NCBI GenBank assembly: GCA_020638955.1
Contig: JACKHO010000003.1
Coordinates: 310,001 to 374,000, forward strand
DNA length: 64,000 bases
Reading direction: 5' to 3'
Source of the DNA: Planctomycetaceae bacterium
GTDB lineage: Bacteria > Planctomycetota > Planctomycetia > Planctomycetales > Planctomycetaceae
The notes beneath the pieces were generated by a model. The model did not search any database, had not been told where the DNA came from, and saw nothing but the letters and a program-made list of their open reading frames with translations. Position numbers and translations under genes: made by a program. This document shows positions 8,754 to 17,924 of this stretch, piece by piece (the first letter of the stretch is position 1; every line of letters starts with the position of its first letter).

Positions 8754-10358
8754 CTAAGCCACACCCAAATATGCCCGTCTCGAATACCAGTTGGCAGTCT
8801 CCCCCAAGAGTCTTTCTTCGGCTTCCAGAAGGAGCGGACGAAACTCGTGAAATGTCTCTGCACGTGCCATGAGCAGCTTCTGCCGCGACAAGAACTTCGC
8901 CAACTCATGATAAGTTTCGGACCTTGCATCCAAATCCGCCGCAGACGCCAGTGACATCGCCGACACGGCAATGACAGGCAGGACGAAGCCAATTGCACCA
9001 AGCAACGCCGATTCGCCGTGTGCAACCGATAGCTGATACACCGCCACCGTTACGGCCAGGAATGAAAACAGCGTGAACGATTTGCGCGCAAAGTTCCGCC
9101 AGAAGTCGGCAGATTGAGCACCACTTGTGTAATACTGAAGTTGTCTGTCGATTCGAGTGGCAAGGTATTCGTCCCGAGCAGCCAGGAAGACTGCCGGGTT
9201 GCTCATCGATTTTCCGCCCGTTCTCAGTTTGGCCGTGTTTGTCATGTGTACGACATTTATTGTCGCCAGCACGCTTTTCAGCTTGTCCGGGATTGGCAGG
9301 CGGAAGAGGTAGGCAAGATAAACAGGGAATTGCTGAGTCATGATTGCGGATCGACAGACTTCAGCCACTATTCGTGAAAGCGCCCAGTTCTTCCCAGTGT
9401 GGGAAAGGTGCAGGTACTCATGAAAACCAAGGCCAGCGGCGAGGAGCAGGAACTCCAGCCACAACAGAGCATTGTGAACCGTTTCACTTGTGTGTGTGAC
9501 GAATCCGAACGTACCCATGAGCGTTGCCACCACGTGCGTCAGAATGATGGCGAAGGCAGCGACATTAAACATGTTGCGAAGCAGCTTTGCCTGACCGCTT
9601 CCGAAATTCTTCAACACGGCACAGTATTCAGGCGTTGTGGGAAGTGGCACACAAGCCACATTGGCACCAACTGGAAGCCCCACCATTTCCTCCAGAAGAT
9701 ACGGCTTTTCGAACTTCTCCGCGAAATGCCATGTCTCGACGACCTGCAATTCATTACCAGTGACTCGCACACGTAGTTCCAGCGTCGGCATCTCGCGGTT
9801 CTTGGCCGTTTCGAAAGTACTTTGGGCCCCTCCGGGTTTATTAGCGCTCTCTTGGCGCTGAAGACAAATCAGCAAATCGGCAACACGCAGGATTTCCAGG
9901 TTTGTTTCAGCGAACCGCTCGTGGCGATTTGGCGAATCACTCACGACGCATTCCTGAATGGTTCCCGGCGACTCAAGAATTCGTAACGCCTGGTCCTGTT
10001 GTTCTGCTGAAAAGTCAGGCCCGCTGGATCCCACGGCATTCAAAAACTCGTCTCGATGCTGCGGCAGGAACACGCGGTGCCCCATGCCCCGACTTCTAAG
10101 TGCTTGCGCAAACAACGTGTCGGCTCCAGTTGCCAGCGAAGAAACACCGCACACAAAGTGCGCAGGAGCCCAATTCAGCTTCTTGGGGAGCGACTCCAGG
10201 ATTTCAACCAGCTTTTCAACGAGTTGCTTGTCAAACTGTCCCGCTTCGTCGGGAGTTGTCCCCGCAGGGTACAAATTCCGCGAACCACTGAACCCCACAC
10301 GCACAACCAGCGGCAACGCCGAAGCCCAAGTTCGCTCGTCTGTGTTCGTTGCATTCAT
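8754..10358 (-). CDS. SLOG-like nucleotide-binding domain fused to SLATT/DUF4231-like membrane domain
   Basis: The 534-residue product has an N-terminal Rossmann-type region: VRVGFSGSRNLYP (residues 19-31), VCGVSSLATGAD (69-80), RVFLP (95-99) and ADLLICL (160-166). This matches the SLOG/LOG pattern of nucleotide-ligand-binding proteins. Two pairs of membrane helices follow (about 263-283, 296-314, 428-446 and 451-470). The C-terminal helix has the E-x(n)-E-x(n)-W composition (EERLLGETANWYSR) of SLATT/DUF4231 proteins. Such fusions have been proposed to sense a nucleotide signal and disturb the membrane during phage infection. That role is inferred here. The frame extends to 10454, but the ATG at 10358 directly precedes the SLOG fold, so it is preferred. 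Confidence 0.7.
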   Translation of the reverse strand: MNATNTDERTWASALPLVVRVGFSGSRNLYPAGTTPDEAGQFDKQLVEKLVEILESLPKKLNWAPAHFVCGVSSLATGADTLFAQALRSRGMGHRVFLPQHRDEFLNAVGSSGPDFSAEQQDQALRILESPGTIQECVVSDSPNRHERFAETNLEILRVADLLICLQRQESANKPGGAQSTFETAKNREMPTLELRVRVTGNELQVVETWHFAEKFEKPYLLEEMVGLPVGANVACVPLPTTPEYCAVLKNFGSGQAKLLRNMFNVAAFAIILTHVVATLMGTFGFVTHTSETVHNALLWLEFLLLAAGLGFHEYLHLSHTGKNWALSRIVAEVCRSAIMTQQFPVYLAYLFRLPIPDKLKSVLATINVVHMTNTAKLRTGGKSMSNPAVFLAARDEYLATRIDRQLQYYTSGAQSADFWRNFARKSFTLFSFLAVTVAVYQLSVAHGESALLGAIGFVLPVIAVSAMSLASAADLDARSETYHELAKFLSRQKLLMARAETFHEFRPLLLEAEERLLGETANWYSRRAYLGVA

Positions 10359-10647
10359 GACTGACTTTGGGGTTCCCGTTACCAAATGAAGTTCTGAAAG
10401 CCCGCAACGAGTTGTAAGGCTTGAACCCGGTTGCCTCAACAAAGCCAATGCCATTCTATCAACCTGGGCAGCGAAGCCCTCAACGAAAACGCCGAATGGC
10501 TCCGCATCAGACGCTCACGCGATATTGATCCGTTGGAGTTGTAGGAGTTGTATTGCCGAGTCTCGCTCCCCCGCGCTGCCAGGTCTGGACAAGCTGCGCC
10601 GTCCGCACCGGCGAATGCCAGATTGCGCTGCTGGTGATTGACTCGTG

Positions 10648-11835
10648 TCACGCAACGGGAAGGCAACCGGTTGCGAACAATCTCACGGGCGAAAACGTGT
10701 CGGCGAATTCGAGGGAATCACTCATATTGCGACCATCGATCGACATGAAATACATCCCGTCGAGGAATCGGATGTCGTGGCCGTAGAGGTACCCAACGAC
10801 GTCATCGGTTCCGCTGCCATCGAAATCACCAATGGTGAACTCCCAGTTGGTGCCCAGGCTGAAGGCCCCTGCTCGTCCACCTTCCATGTAGAACCTGCCA
10901 GAGACGGCATGCGCGGCACCGGTCCGCCAGTTGTACATATGAGCTGGGGAGTTCAAGAGGGGCTGATCTTTACCGTCGCCGTTGAAATCACCGACGTATA
11001 GCGTTGCCCCGGCCGTGCCTTCCCAGTGGCCCCGGTACAGGTTGGCAAACTGCGTACCGTTTGATTCGCCAACCCACCAGTGCCCCGCCTCGGTAATACC
11101 AATGACATCCTGACGACCATCACCATTGAAGTCGCCCTGAGCGATTCCGGACCAACCGGCGGCTGCCCAGCGTCCGGCATACTGGACGCCGAATCCACTG
11201 CCAGTCGACTTGAGAAAAAACCAGAGTCCCTGATTGCTGCGAAGCGTGAGGTCGTCGTTGCCATCACCATCGACATCGCCGCTGAAGACCTCTGTCCAAA
11301 TGCCCGCGTTGGTACGGATTGTCGTCGATGAGCTGAAGCTGCTGCCATTCGAAAATGCAATCCACCAACGTCCGAACTCATTCAGTCCGGCGATGTCATC
11401 GCGACCATCGTTGTTGAAGTCGCCGATTTGGATGTGTTCCCAGTCAACGCTGGTGGCCGTTGGATCACCGTTGGAATTTCCTAGCCAGCGTCCCCAGCGC
11501 GTAGTCTGGTAGCTGCCGTCGGTCTGCGACTCCGCCACCCACCAGTTGCCGGACCCGCGGTCGAATCCGGCCATGTCGGATTGACCATCGCCGTTAAAGT
11601 CGCCCAGAAACGGGTCGAGAATCGTGGAGAACCGGGGGCCGTCTGTTTTCGCGAAACTGCGGGCTCCACCGTTGAAGTTTATGGTTCCATACTGCCAGTA
11701 ACCGGCCTGATTCTGCAGAAAGATCGCATCCTCGGAACCAGACGTTGTTCCACTGAGAAGTTCGCGTGACTCCAAAGTTTCAACGAGAGCAGGCTGATTT
11801 GCAAAACGACCGCGGCGTTTCCTGGTCCACAACAT
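10648..11835 (-). CDS. Surface protein with LEPR-XLL element and FG-GAP/VCBS-like repeats
   Basis: The N-terminus is basic (LWTRKRRGRF) and is followed by VETLESRELLSG, the LExRxLLS element found at the start of many planctomycete extracellular proteins. About six repeats follow, each with a calcium-loop-like D-x-[DN]-x-[DN]-G-x(2)-D core (for example GDFNGDGQSD, GDFNNDGRDD, GDVDGDGNDD) and a WW or WF strand about 10 residues later. Such repeats fold as beta-propeller blades. A complete propeller normally has seven blades; the last two here are shorter. The ATG at 11835 has GGAAAG 7 bases upstream and is preferred over the frame start at 11910. Confidence 0.85.
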   Translation of the reverse strand: MLWTRKRRGRFANQPALVETLESRELLSGTTSGSEDAIFLQNQAGYWQYGTINFNGGARSFAKTDGPRFSTILDPFLGDFNGDGQSDMAGFDRGSGNWWVAESQTDGSYQTTRWGRWLGNSNGDPTATSVDWEHIQIGDFNNDGRDDIAGLNEFGRWWIAFSNGSSFSSSTTIRTNAGIWTEVFSGDVDGDGNDDLTLRSNQGLWFFLKSTGSGFGVQYAGRWAAAGWSGIAQGDFNGDGRQDVIGITEAGHWWVGESNGTQFANLYRGHWEGTAGATLYVGDFNGDGKDQPLLNSPAHMYNWRTGAAHAVSGRFYMEGGRAGAFSLGTNWEFTIGDFDGSGTDDVVGYLYGHDIRFLDGMYFMSIDGRNMSDSLEFADTFSPVRLFATGCLPVA

Positions 11836-12235
11836 GAGATGACTTTCCTTTCTCGGCGAGCGACGACCGAATGGGAACACTTGGATGGAAACTATGTGTA
11901 GACAGGCCAACTATTCAGGAGACATTACACTGACAGTTGACAGTCGTCAAACTCTGGAGCCCGCATCTTGACACCCTGCCCTGTCCACCGTAGTGTGGAT
12001 GCATGGCAGCGATGAACTGCCCGCGTGGAAGGTGCGGGTGGTGATTGCCGATGAAGTAGAAACGATTACTCTTCTGAACAGCAGAAGAGATTTGGCAGGC
12101 GGTGTTTACGGTGATTCACCGAACTGCCCTTTGCTCCTTCAGGGTGAGGAGCAAATTTGGATACATCACTGATGATGACGGTTGTAGGGACGGTTCGGCG
12201 TAGCTGGGCCTGCGGTCGTTCTCCAGGGAGCCGAA
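11836..12235. other. Divergent intergenic region, one small hairpin
   Basis: About 400 bp lie between the divergent FG-GAP and PHP genes. No convincing gene is present. There is a 9-bp perfect hairpin at 12130-12155 (8-base loop). It lacks a T-run, so terminator function is doubtful. Confidence 0.4.
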
Positions 12236-13045
12236 ATGGCTGAGCAACGACTCGCGTTTGATTTGCACTGTCACTCCAATTTCTCCGACGGGCTTCCTTC
12301 GATTCCCGCCATGGAAGAATGGTGCCGGAAGAACCGCGCCGGGCTGGCAATTACCGACCACAACGAAATTCGAGGCTCTGTCCTCATGGCAGAGCGGGAC
12401 AACGTTCCGAACTTGCCAGCTATTGAAGTCGGGACAACCGAGGGGCTGGAGTTCCTCGTGTACTTCCCGACGGTTTCACAACTGGAGGAGTACTACCGTC
12501 GTGCTGTCGAGCCGCATTTGTATTCGCGGTTCATGGTGAAGTCGCGGGTGCGGTGTCTGGAGTGTTTGGATGTTGCACGGGAGCTGGGAGCGTTTGTGTC
12601 ACTGGCCCATCCCTTTGCGTTTGGTCGGAAGTCGATTGGCAAAAAGCTGGCGGCTGCGGCTTCGAAAGATCATGCCAATCAGGTGCTGGACCAAGTCGAC
12701 GCCATTGAAGTTTTCAACGCGGGCATTCCAGGAATCTCGAATCGTTATGCGGCAGATTTCTATCAGGGCATTGAAAAAATTGCCACGCTCGGCAGTGACG
12801 CCCATATGCTGAGTGATTTGGGAAATGCCGGGATTACGATGCTTGGAGGATCGAGCTGTCGCGGCCCGAAACTGTTCGAGCAGTTGCGTGGTGATGACTT
12901 CGAACCGCAGGCTGAACTGACTTATTCCTCACTGCTCAGGACCGTGGCGGTCATTGCCTGGAAGCATACGAGCTTTTTTGTCCTGTCGCGCGACCGTTAC
13001 CACGCCAGCAACCGACACGCGGTGCCTGCGAATCAAATTGGCTAG
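12236..13045 (+). CDS. PHP-domain metal-dependent phosphoesterase
   Basis: The 269-residue product has the PHP-family metal site: DLHCHSNFSDG at residues 9-18 (HxHxxxSDG) and the TDHNE block at about 38-42. A SLAHPFAFG histidine block lies near residue 122, and LGSDAHMLSDLG near 178-189. PHP proteins hydrolyse phosphoesters with a trinuclear metal centre. Those of this size with TDHN are related to YciV/TrpH-type phosphatases, but the substrate cannot be fixed. It has GGGAG 5 bases before the start. The next gene, a CDP-alcohol phosphatidyltransferase, is on the same strand 109 bp away. Confidence 0.85.
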   Translation: MAEQRLAFDLHCHSNFSDGLPSIPAMEEWCRKNRAGLAITDHNEIRGSVLMAERDNVPNLPAIEVGTTEGLEFLVYFPTVSQLEEYYRRAVEPHLYSRFMVKSRVRCLECLDVARELGAFVSLAHPFAFGRKSIGKKLAAAASKDHANQVLDQVDAIEVFNAGIPGISNRYAADFYQGIEKIATLGSDAHMLSDLGNAGITMLGGSSCRGPKLFEQLRGDDFEPQAELTYSSLLRTVAVIAWKHTSFFVLSRDRYHASNRHAVPANQIG

Positions 13046-13154
13046 CGCATATCGCTGGCAGCCAATACACAGACCGGAATGTCTGTGCCACCGGGTTGCG
13101 GCCATTCACTGGCAACACCAGAATGGTGCCCCCGCACCCGTTTGACCGCGTGAG

Positions 13155-13835
13155 ATGATGTCGCAGTTCAATTATTTCTCGGAGTCTGAGCAACAATCGC
13201 AGCAGCGGTTCAAGCAACTTCGGGACAGCCTGCTCAACCCGCTCGTGCGCGGCATGTCAGCCATTGGACTGACGCCGAATTTGCTGAGCCTGCTGGGCCT
13301 CTTGGTGCTCGTGCCATTTGTCTGGCTGTTGCTCCAGAATTCTGAACCAGCACAGGTCCGGTTGGCATTCTGGTTTCTGATTCTACACGTCGTACTCGAC
13401 GGGCTTGATGGTCCATTGGCACGGCATCAGGGTAAGTCTGGCCCGGCGGGAACTCTGGTCGATATGGTGTGTGATCACCTCGGGATGGTCGTGGTCAGTA
13501 TTACACTCATCCAGGTTGGTTTGCTCCACGCCGCACTCGGATCTGTGTACGTCTTTCTCTACACGACTTCCGTGGTGTTCATTGTGGTCCTGAACCAAAT
13601 CGAGCGGCCGTTTCGGTTTGTGTTTCGCTCAAAGTATGTGCTGTACGGAATTCTCCTCATTTACGCTGTGTTCAACGTGAACTACCTCGACACGGCGGTC
13701 ATCCTGTTTGTGCTCAGCGACTTAGTGATTTCGATTCGGGGTTTCGGCAAGCTGTATCAGTGGCTGGAAGAATCGCGCACAGCAGAAAACTCGGAGAATT
13801 CATCCAACGACACGGCGTTGGATGAACGTAACTGA
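13155..13835 (+). CDS. CDP-alcohol phosphatidyltransferase family membrane enzyme
   Basis: The 226-residue protein has several membrane helices and the full family signature D-x(2)-DG-x(2)-AR-x(8)-G-x(3)-D-x(3)-D at residues 82-107, beginning DGLDGPLAR and ending in VDMVCD. It also has the preceding GLTPNLLSLLG segment. The family transfers a phospho-alcohol headgroup from a CDP-activated donor (phosphatidylglycerol-phosphate, phosphatidylinositol and related syntheses). The donor and acceptor cannot be told from sequence alone. All catalytic Asp residues are present, so the enzyme should be active. Confidence 0.85.
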   Translation: MMSQFNYFSESEQQSQQRFKQLRDSLLNPLVRGMSAIGLTPNLLSLLGLLVLVPFVWLLLQNSEPAQVRLAFWFLILHVVLDGLDGPLARHQGKSGPAGTLVDMVCDHLGMVVVSITLIQVGLLHAALGSVYVFLYTTSVVFIVVLNQIERPFRFVFRSKYVLYGILLIYAVFNVNYLDTAVILFVLSDLVISIRGFGKLYQWLEESRTAENSENSSNDTALDERN

Positions 13836-13889
13836 GAACGTGGCATTGTTTTCTCGTTTCACACATTTCTTGTGAGAGGCATGATCAGC

Positions 13890-15431
13890 ATGCGTCAGTT
13901 GTTTGTATTCGCTGCCGGGCTCTCGAGTTGCATCGTTCTAGGCGCGCTGGCCGAAGCCCAGTCGCCGCCGCTAGAAATTTCACGGGAGACGACCTTCATC
14001 ACAGAACCCATTGGGTCAAACGGTATGCCCGACTACCTTGGTGCCGTGAGGCAGAGAATGTCGGCAGGGGCAACGCACGAGAACAATTTCTGGGTGTTGG
14101 TCTGGCCGGCGATGGGAAATGCGGAACATTCATATCCGGAGTACATTGCAGATGTCGAACGGCAATTGGGAGTGACAATTCCGGAGCAAGGTGAGTAACG
14201 TGAACTGAAATACTCGGAAGCAATCAGCAAGCAATATGGGAAAGCACTTTAGGGTCCGTGGGCACGTGAGGAGTGTCCGGTTGTCGCCAAGTGGATCGAT
14301 GACAATGAGCAGTTTCTCGCGACCCTGAAACGGGCTTCAATGCGATCGCACGCTTTCGCTACGCCGGTTTGCATGAACGACCAGCAAATGCTCATTTACG
14401 TCCTGTTACCTCACGTACAGCGTTCACGAGATTTTGCTCGGCTGCTCAACATGCGGGCGAATTTGAGGATGCAGGAAGGTGACTTTGATGGAGCCTGGGA
14501 TGATCTGCTCACGAGTTACCGGGTAGCTGGGCATATCGACAAAGGATTCACACTCATCGAACGGCTCGTGGCAATCGCGATTCGCAACATGACGCAAGAA
14601 ACAGTTTGCACATGGCTCAGCCAAACACCAGACAACGCTGCGAAACTTGCCGCCCGTCGCCTGGAGCTGACGCCGCTACTGGAGTTCGACGACATGTCTG
14701 CCGTCATAGATATGGGCGAACGCATGATGAACCTGCAACTGGCACTCATGATTGTTGACGGTGCGACAACGAAGGAGACCATTGATAGCGTTTTTAATCC
14801 TGAGGTTTTAATGCTCAATACGGGAAATGGAGGAGACCAGGAGTTTCAGATCATCCAGGAACTTCAGGCAGCACGTGGTCCACTCATGCGGTACCTCATT
14901 TCGGGAGGAGACATCAATGTGACGCTCAAGCACATCAATGCGCATTTCGACGCCATGACCGACGCCATGAAGAAGCCGACGCATCAGGAGCGCGTGCTAG
15001 CATTTCAGAAATTCGACGCACGGACTTCCGAAGACGCCCAACTCTCGCAGAATGGGCTGCAGTTGATTGGCGAGTTTGTCTTCGCCTCTGATGAAGACTA
15101 CGAAACACTTCCTGCCCGTGCTCTGCTCGGAGCCCTTTCACCCGCGATTTCCAATGTTAACGAAGCCGCGACGCGCGCGATGGCCCGCCGTGCAACTTTG
15201 CTGGCTGCCTTTGACGTCGCTGAAGAAATCAAACGGACCGGCGAAATCCCAACTTCGCTCAGCAGTGAGGCCCAGCTTGACCCTTACACCGACCTGCCCC
15301 TGCATTACGAAGTCCAGGGAGGCGCGGTGGTCATTTACTCGGTGGGACAGAATCTCACGGACAATGGCGGCCGCACGTTTGGCGAAGGTGACGGCATGGA
15401 CGACGTGCGGGCGACGCTATTGATTCCGTAG
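13890..15431 (+). pseudogene. Secreted planctomycete protein broken by two in-frame stop codons
   Basis: One reading frame encodes a signal peptide (RQLFVFAAGLSSCIVLGALAEA) and then a conserved-looking body. The frame contains TAA at 14196-14198 and TAG at 14250-14252. Reading across them gives continuous protein-like sequence (GVTIPEQGE, stop, RELKYSEAISKQYGKAL, stop, GPWAREECPVVAKWID). The open part from 14340 to 15431 adds 363 residues and ends in YSVGQNLTDNGG...DDVRATLLIP, a closing pattern I associate with planctomycete hypothetical proteins. No frameshift is needed. I infer recent inactivation, or two sequencing errors; recoding is unlikely. The intact function is unknown. Confidence 0.75.
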
Positions 15432-15542
15432 GTAGCGCGTTGAGAACGTTGAGAGTGGCTGCGCCACGGTTGAGATCGTTGAGCGTTGAAGAAACAAACG
15501 CAACAGCGGGGCTACGCGACGCTTAACGGAATAGGGGACTCG

Positions 15543-16340
15543 TTAGGCAGCCAGAATGTGCACGGTGGTTTGCCAGGCAAGAACGAGCCAGGAGACGACG
15601 AGGCAGTACCAGCCGAAGAGTCGCAATTGGCGCGAGGCAATTACCCTGAGTAATGCCTTAAGCGAAACCACACCCACCACGAACGCGACGACGGTCCCCA
15701 CAAGAATGGGACCCCAGTCGATTTGAATTGCGTCCTGCTCCAGCACGTCTTTCATTTCGGCCACGGTGGCGCCGAGAATCGCCGGGATGGCAATCAAGAA
15801 CGAAAACTTCGCCGCCGTCTCACGGTTCATCCCGGTCAGCAATCCGGCCACAATGGTCGTCCCCGAGCGGGAAATTCCCGGCAGCGGTGCAATGACCTGA
15901 AACAGGCCGACGATGAGTGCATCCCGCAGACTGATTTCATCCAGCCCACGCGTGCCGTTGTCGATTCTCGGCGTAATGAACAACAGCGACGCCGTAATAC
16001 TCAGACCGATTCCCGCCATCCAGGGAATGTTCAGGGCTTCGTAGTAATCTTTCAGAATGAGTACCAATCCGAGCGGGGCCGTGGCCACCACAATGGCCAG
16101 CATCAATTTCGGTTTACGTAAAAGTTGGAGCAGGTCGCGGTAGTAAATGACGACAATGGACAGCAGCGTGCCGAAGTGCAGTGCGATGTTCAGCAGCAGA
16201 TTCCCCTCCAAATTCCCGTCGAGGGCGCCCATTTCATGCATCAGGGCTTCGACGAGGACCAGGTGTCCCGACGAACTGATGGGCAGGAACTCAGCAATTC
16301 CCTGCACAATGCCAAGAATAATGGTCTGCAAATACGACAT
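15543..16340 (-). CDS. uppP: Undecaprenyl-diphosphatase UppP (BacA)
   Basis: The 265-residue integral membrane protein has both family signatures: GIVQGIAEFLPISSSGHL at residues 10-27, with the catalytic-site Glu and Ser residues, and PGISRSGTTI at about 153-162. UppP removes a phosphate from undecaprenyl diphosphate on the outer face of the membrane, recycling the lipid carrier for peptidoglycan and surface polysaccharides. Length matches the family. It is transcribed divergently from the PQQ propeller gene. Confidence 0.97.
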   Translation of the reverse strand: MSYLQTIILGIVQGIAEFLPISSSGHLVLVEALMHEMGALDGNLEGNLLLNIALHFGTLLSIVVIYYRDLLQLLRKPKLMLAIVVATAPLGLVLILKDYYEALNIPWMAGIGLSITASLLFITPRIDNGTRGLDEISLRDALIVGLFQVIAPLPGISRSGTTIVAGLLTGMNRETAAKFSFLIAIPAILGATVAEMKDVLEQDAIQIDWGPILVGTVVAFVVGVVSLKALLRVIASRQLRLFGWYCLVVSWLVLAWQTTVHILAA

Positions 16341-16586
16341 AGAGGAGCGAGGACGAATTCAGGAAGTGCCGGGCGGGAACTTAACGCACATCCCGCAAAA
16401 TCTCCAAGACAACATTCGCGATGACTGCGCAGCCAGGAAATGTCGCAGTGAGAACCGATTGTGGATACAGTACCGCCGCCGGAAATTCCGCGTTCGGTTT
16501 CGTTCATCTGCCTCAGCGGTAATAATTTCCAGCAACTCGGACGTTCGCGTTCCCCGCACTGGTCACCAGCAGGACAAGGCCCCTCC

Positions 16587-17861
16587 ATGTATTTCCGTTA
16601 TGCGATATTTGCTGTAGCTGTTGCACTTCTGGCCAACCTCGCAAAAGCGGACGACTGGGCCAACTGGCGCGGGCCCGCCGGAAACGGCACCGCTCCTGGC
16701 TCCGGTTATGCCACCACTTGGTCCGACTCAACCAACGTCGCCTGGAAAGTAGACCTGCCCGGTAAGGCAGGTTCCACTCCCATTGTGGTGCGTGATGCCG
16801 TATTCATGACCTCGGCAATCGACGGCAAGGACGGCCTCATCAAGTTTGACCGCTCCGGCACGAAGCTGTGGGAAGTCACACTCGGAGCAGAGAAAGAAGG
16901 CAAGCACCGCAAGGGGAGCGGTAGTAATCCTTCCCCCATCAGTGACGGTGATTTGGTCTTCGTCTATTACAAGAGCGGTGATTTCGCCGCTGTGGACTTC
17001 TCCGGAAAAATCGTTTGGCAGAAGAATCTGCAACAGGAATACGGCGAAGACACCCTGTGGTGGGACCTCGGAACCTCGCCCGTGCTGACCGAGAAGCACG
17101 TCGTCGTCGCCTGTGTGCAGTCCGGCCCCTCGTATCTTGCTGCGTTCGACAAGCAGACCGGTGAACTTGCCTGGAAGTTCGAACGGAATACCGGAGCCCC
17201 CGAAGAAGCCGCCCAGACCTACGCGACCCCCATTGTCACGCACTACAAGGGGCAGGAGCAAATCATTGTGCTGGGGGCCGATCAGGTAACCTGCCACGAT
17301 GCGAAAGACGGAAAGCAACTCTGGTACTTGTCCGGCATGAATCCCGGACAGGAGCGGTTTTTCCGTTCGATTTCTTCTCCGGTCCTCTCGGGAGACATTG
17401 TCATCGCACCATATGCACGTGGAAACTCGCTGACCGCAATTCGCATGGGGGGGAGCGGCGATATCAGCAAGTCGCACAAATTGTGGTCTATTGAAAGCCC
17501 GTCGGCCGACGTGCCTACTCCAGCTGCCACTGCCGAGCATGTTTTTGTCTGTACTGATAAAGGTGTGGTCGCTTGCCTGGAATCGGCGACCGCCAAGGAA
17601 GTGTGGCGGACGGAGCTGCAAAAGAACCGAAACGCGTACAGTGCTTCCCCAATTCTGGTCGATGGAAAGCTATACCTCGTGCGGGAAGACGCCGCGGCTT
17701 TCGTGCTCGATGCCAAGACCGGCGAACAAATTGGCGAAGCGAACACGTTGTCCGATCAGTACGTGGTGGCAACACCGGTGTTCGTTGATGGTGACATCCT
17801 GCTGCGAACATTTTCTCAGCTCTACTGTTTCCGATCCAAGGAAAGTGCAAGTCGCGACTAG
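16587..17861 (+). CDS. Secreted PQQ-like beta-propeller protein
   Basis: The 424-residue product has a signal peptide (FRYAIFAVAVALLANLAKA), then DDWANWRGPAGNG and repeated propeller blades with the A-x-D-x(2)-TG-x(2)-W-x(n) pattern, such as AAFDKQTGELAWKF, CLESATAKEVWRT and LDAKTGEQIG. The fold resembles PQQ dehydrogenase and BamB propellers, but no quinone-binding or catalytic residues can be claimed. Planctomycetes carry many of these. The ATG at 16587 has AAGG 7 bases upstream and immediately precedes the signal peptide; the longer frame from 16461 starts with non-protein-like sequence. Confidence 0.85.
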   Translation: MYFRYAIFAVAVALLANLAKADDWANWRGPAGNGTAPGSGYATTWSDSTNVAWKVDLPGKAGSTPIVVRDAVFMTSAIDGKDGLIKFDRSGTKLWEVTLGAEKEGKHRKGSGSNPSPISDGDLVFVYYKSGDFAAVDFSGKIVWQKNLQQEYGEDTLWWDLGTSPVLTEKHVVVACVQSGPSYLAAFDKQTGELAWKFERNTGAPEEAAQTYATPIVTHYKGQEQIIVLGADQVTCHDAKDGKQLWYLSGMNPGQERFFRSISSPVLSGDIVIAPYARGNSLTAIRMGGSGDISKSHKLWSIESPSADVPTPAATAEHVFVCTDKGVVACLESATAKEVWRTELQKNRNAYSASPILVDGKLYLVREDAAAFVLDAKTGEQIGEANTLSDQYVVATPVFVDGDILLRTFSQLYCFRSKESASRD

Positions 17862-17924
17862 TTGTCACACGTTCCGAATTGTCGTTCGATGACCGAAAAT
17901 CCCCGGAGTTGATTTCACAATCTC

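Noticed and set aside
14196..14252. Programmed readthrough or selenocysteine/pyrrolysine recoding of the two stops
   Set aside because: The codons are TAA and TAG, two different stops within 55 bases, with no stem-loop like a SECIS or PYLIS seen. Simple inactivation is easier.
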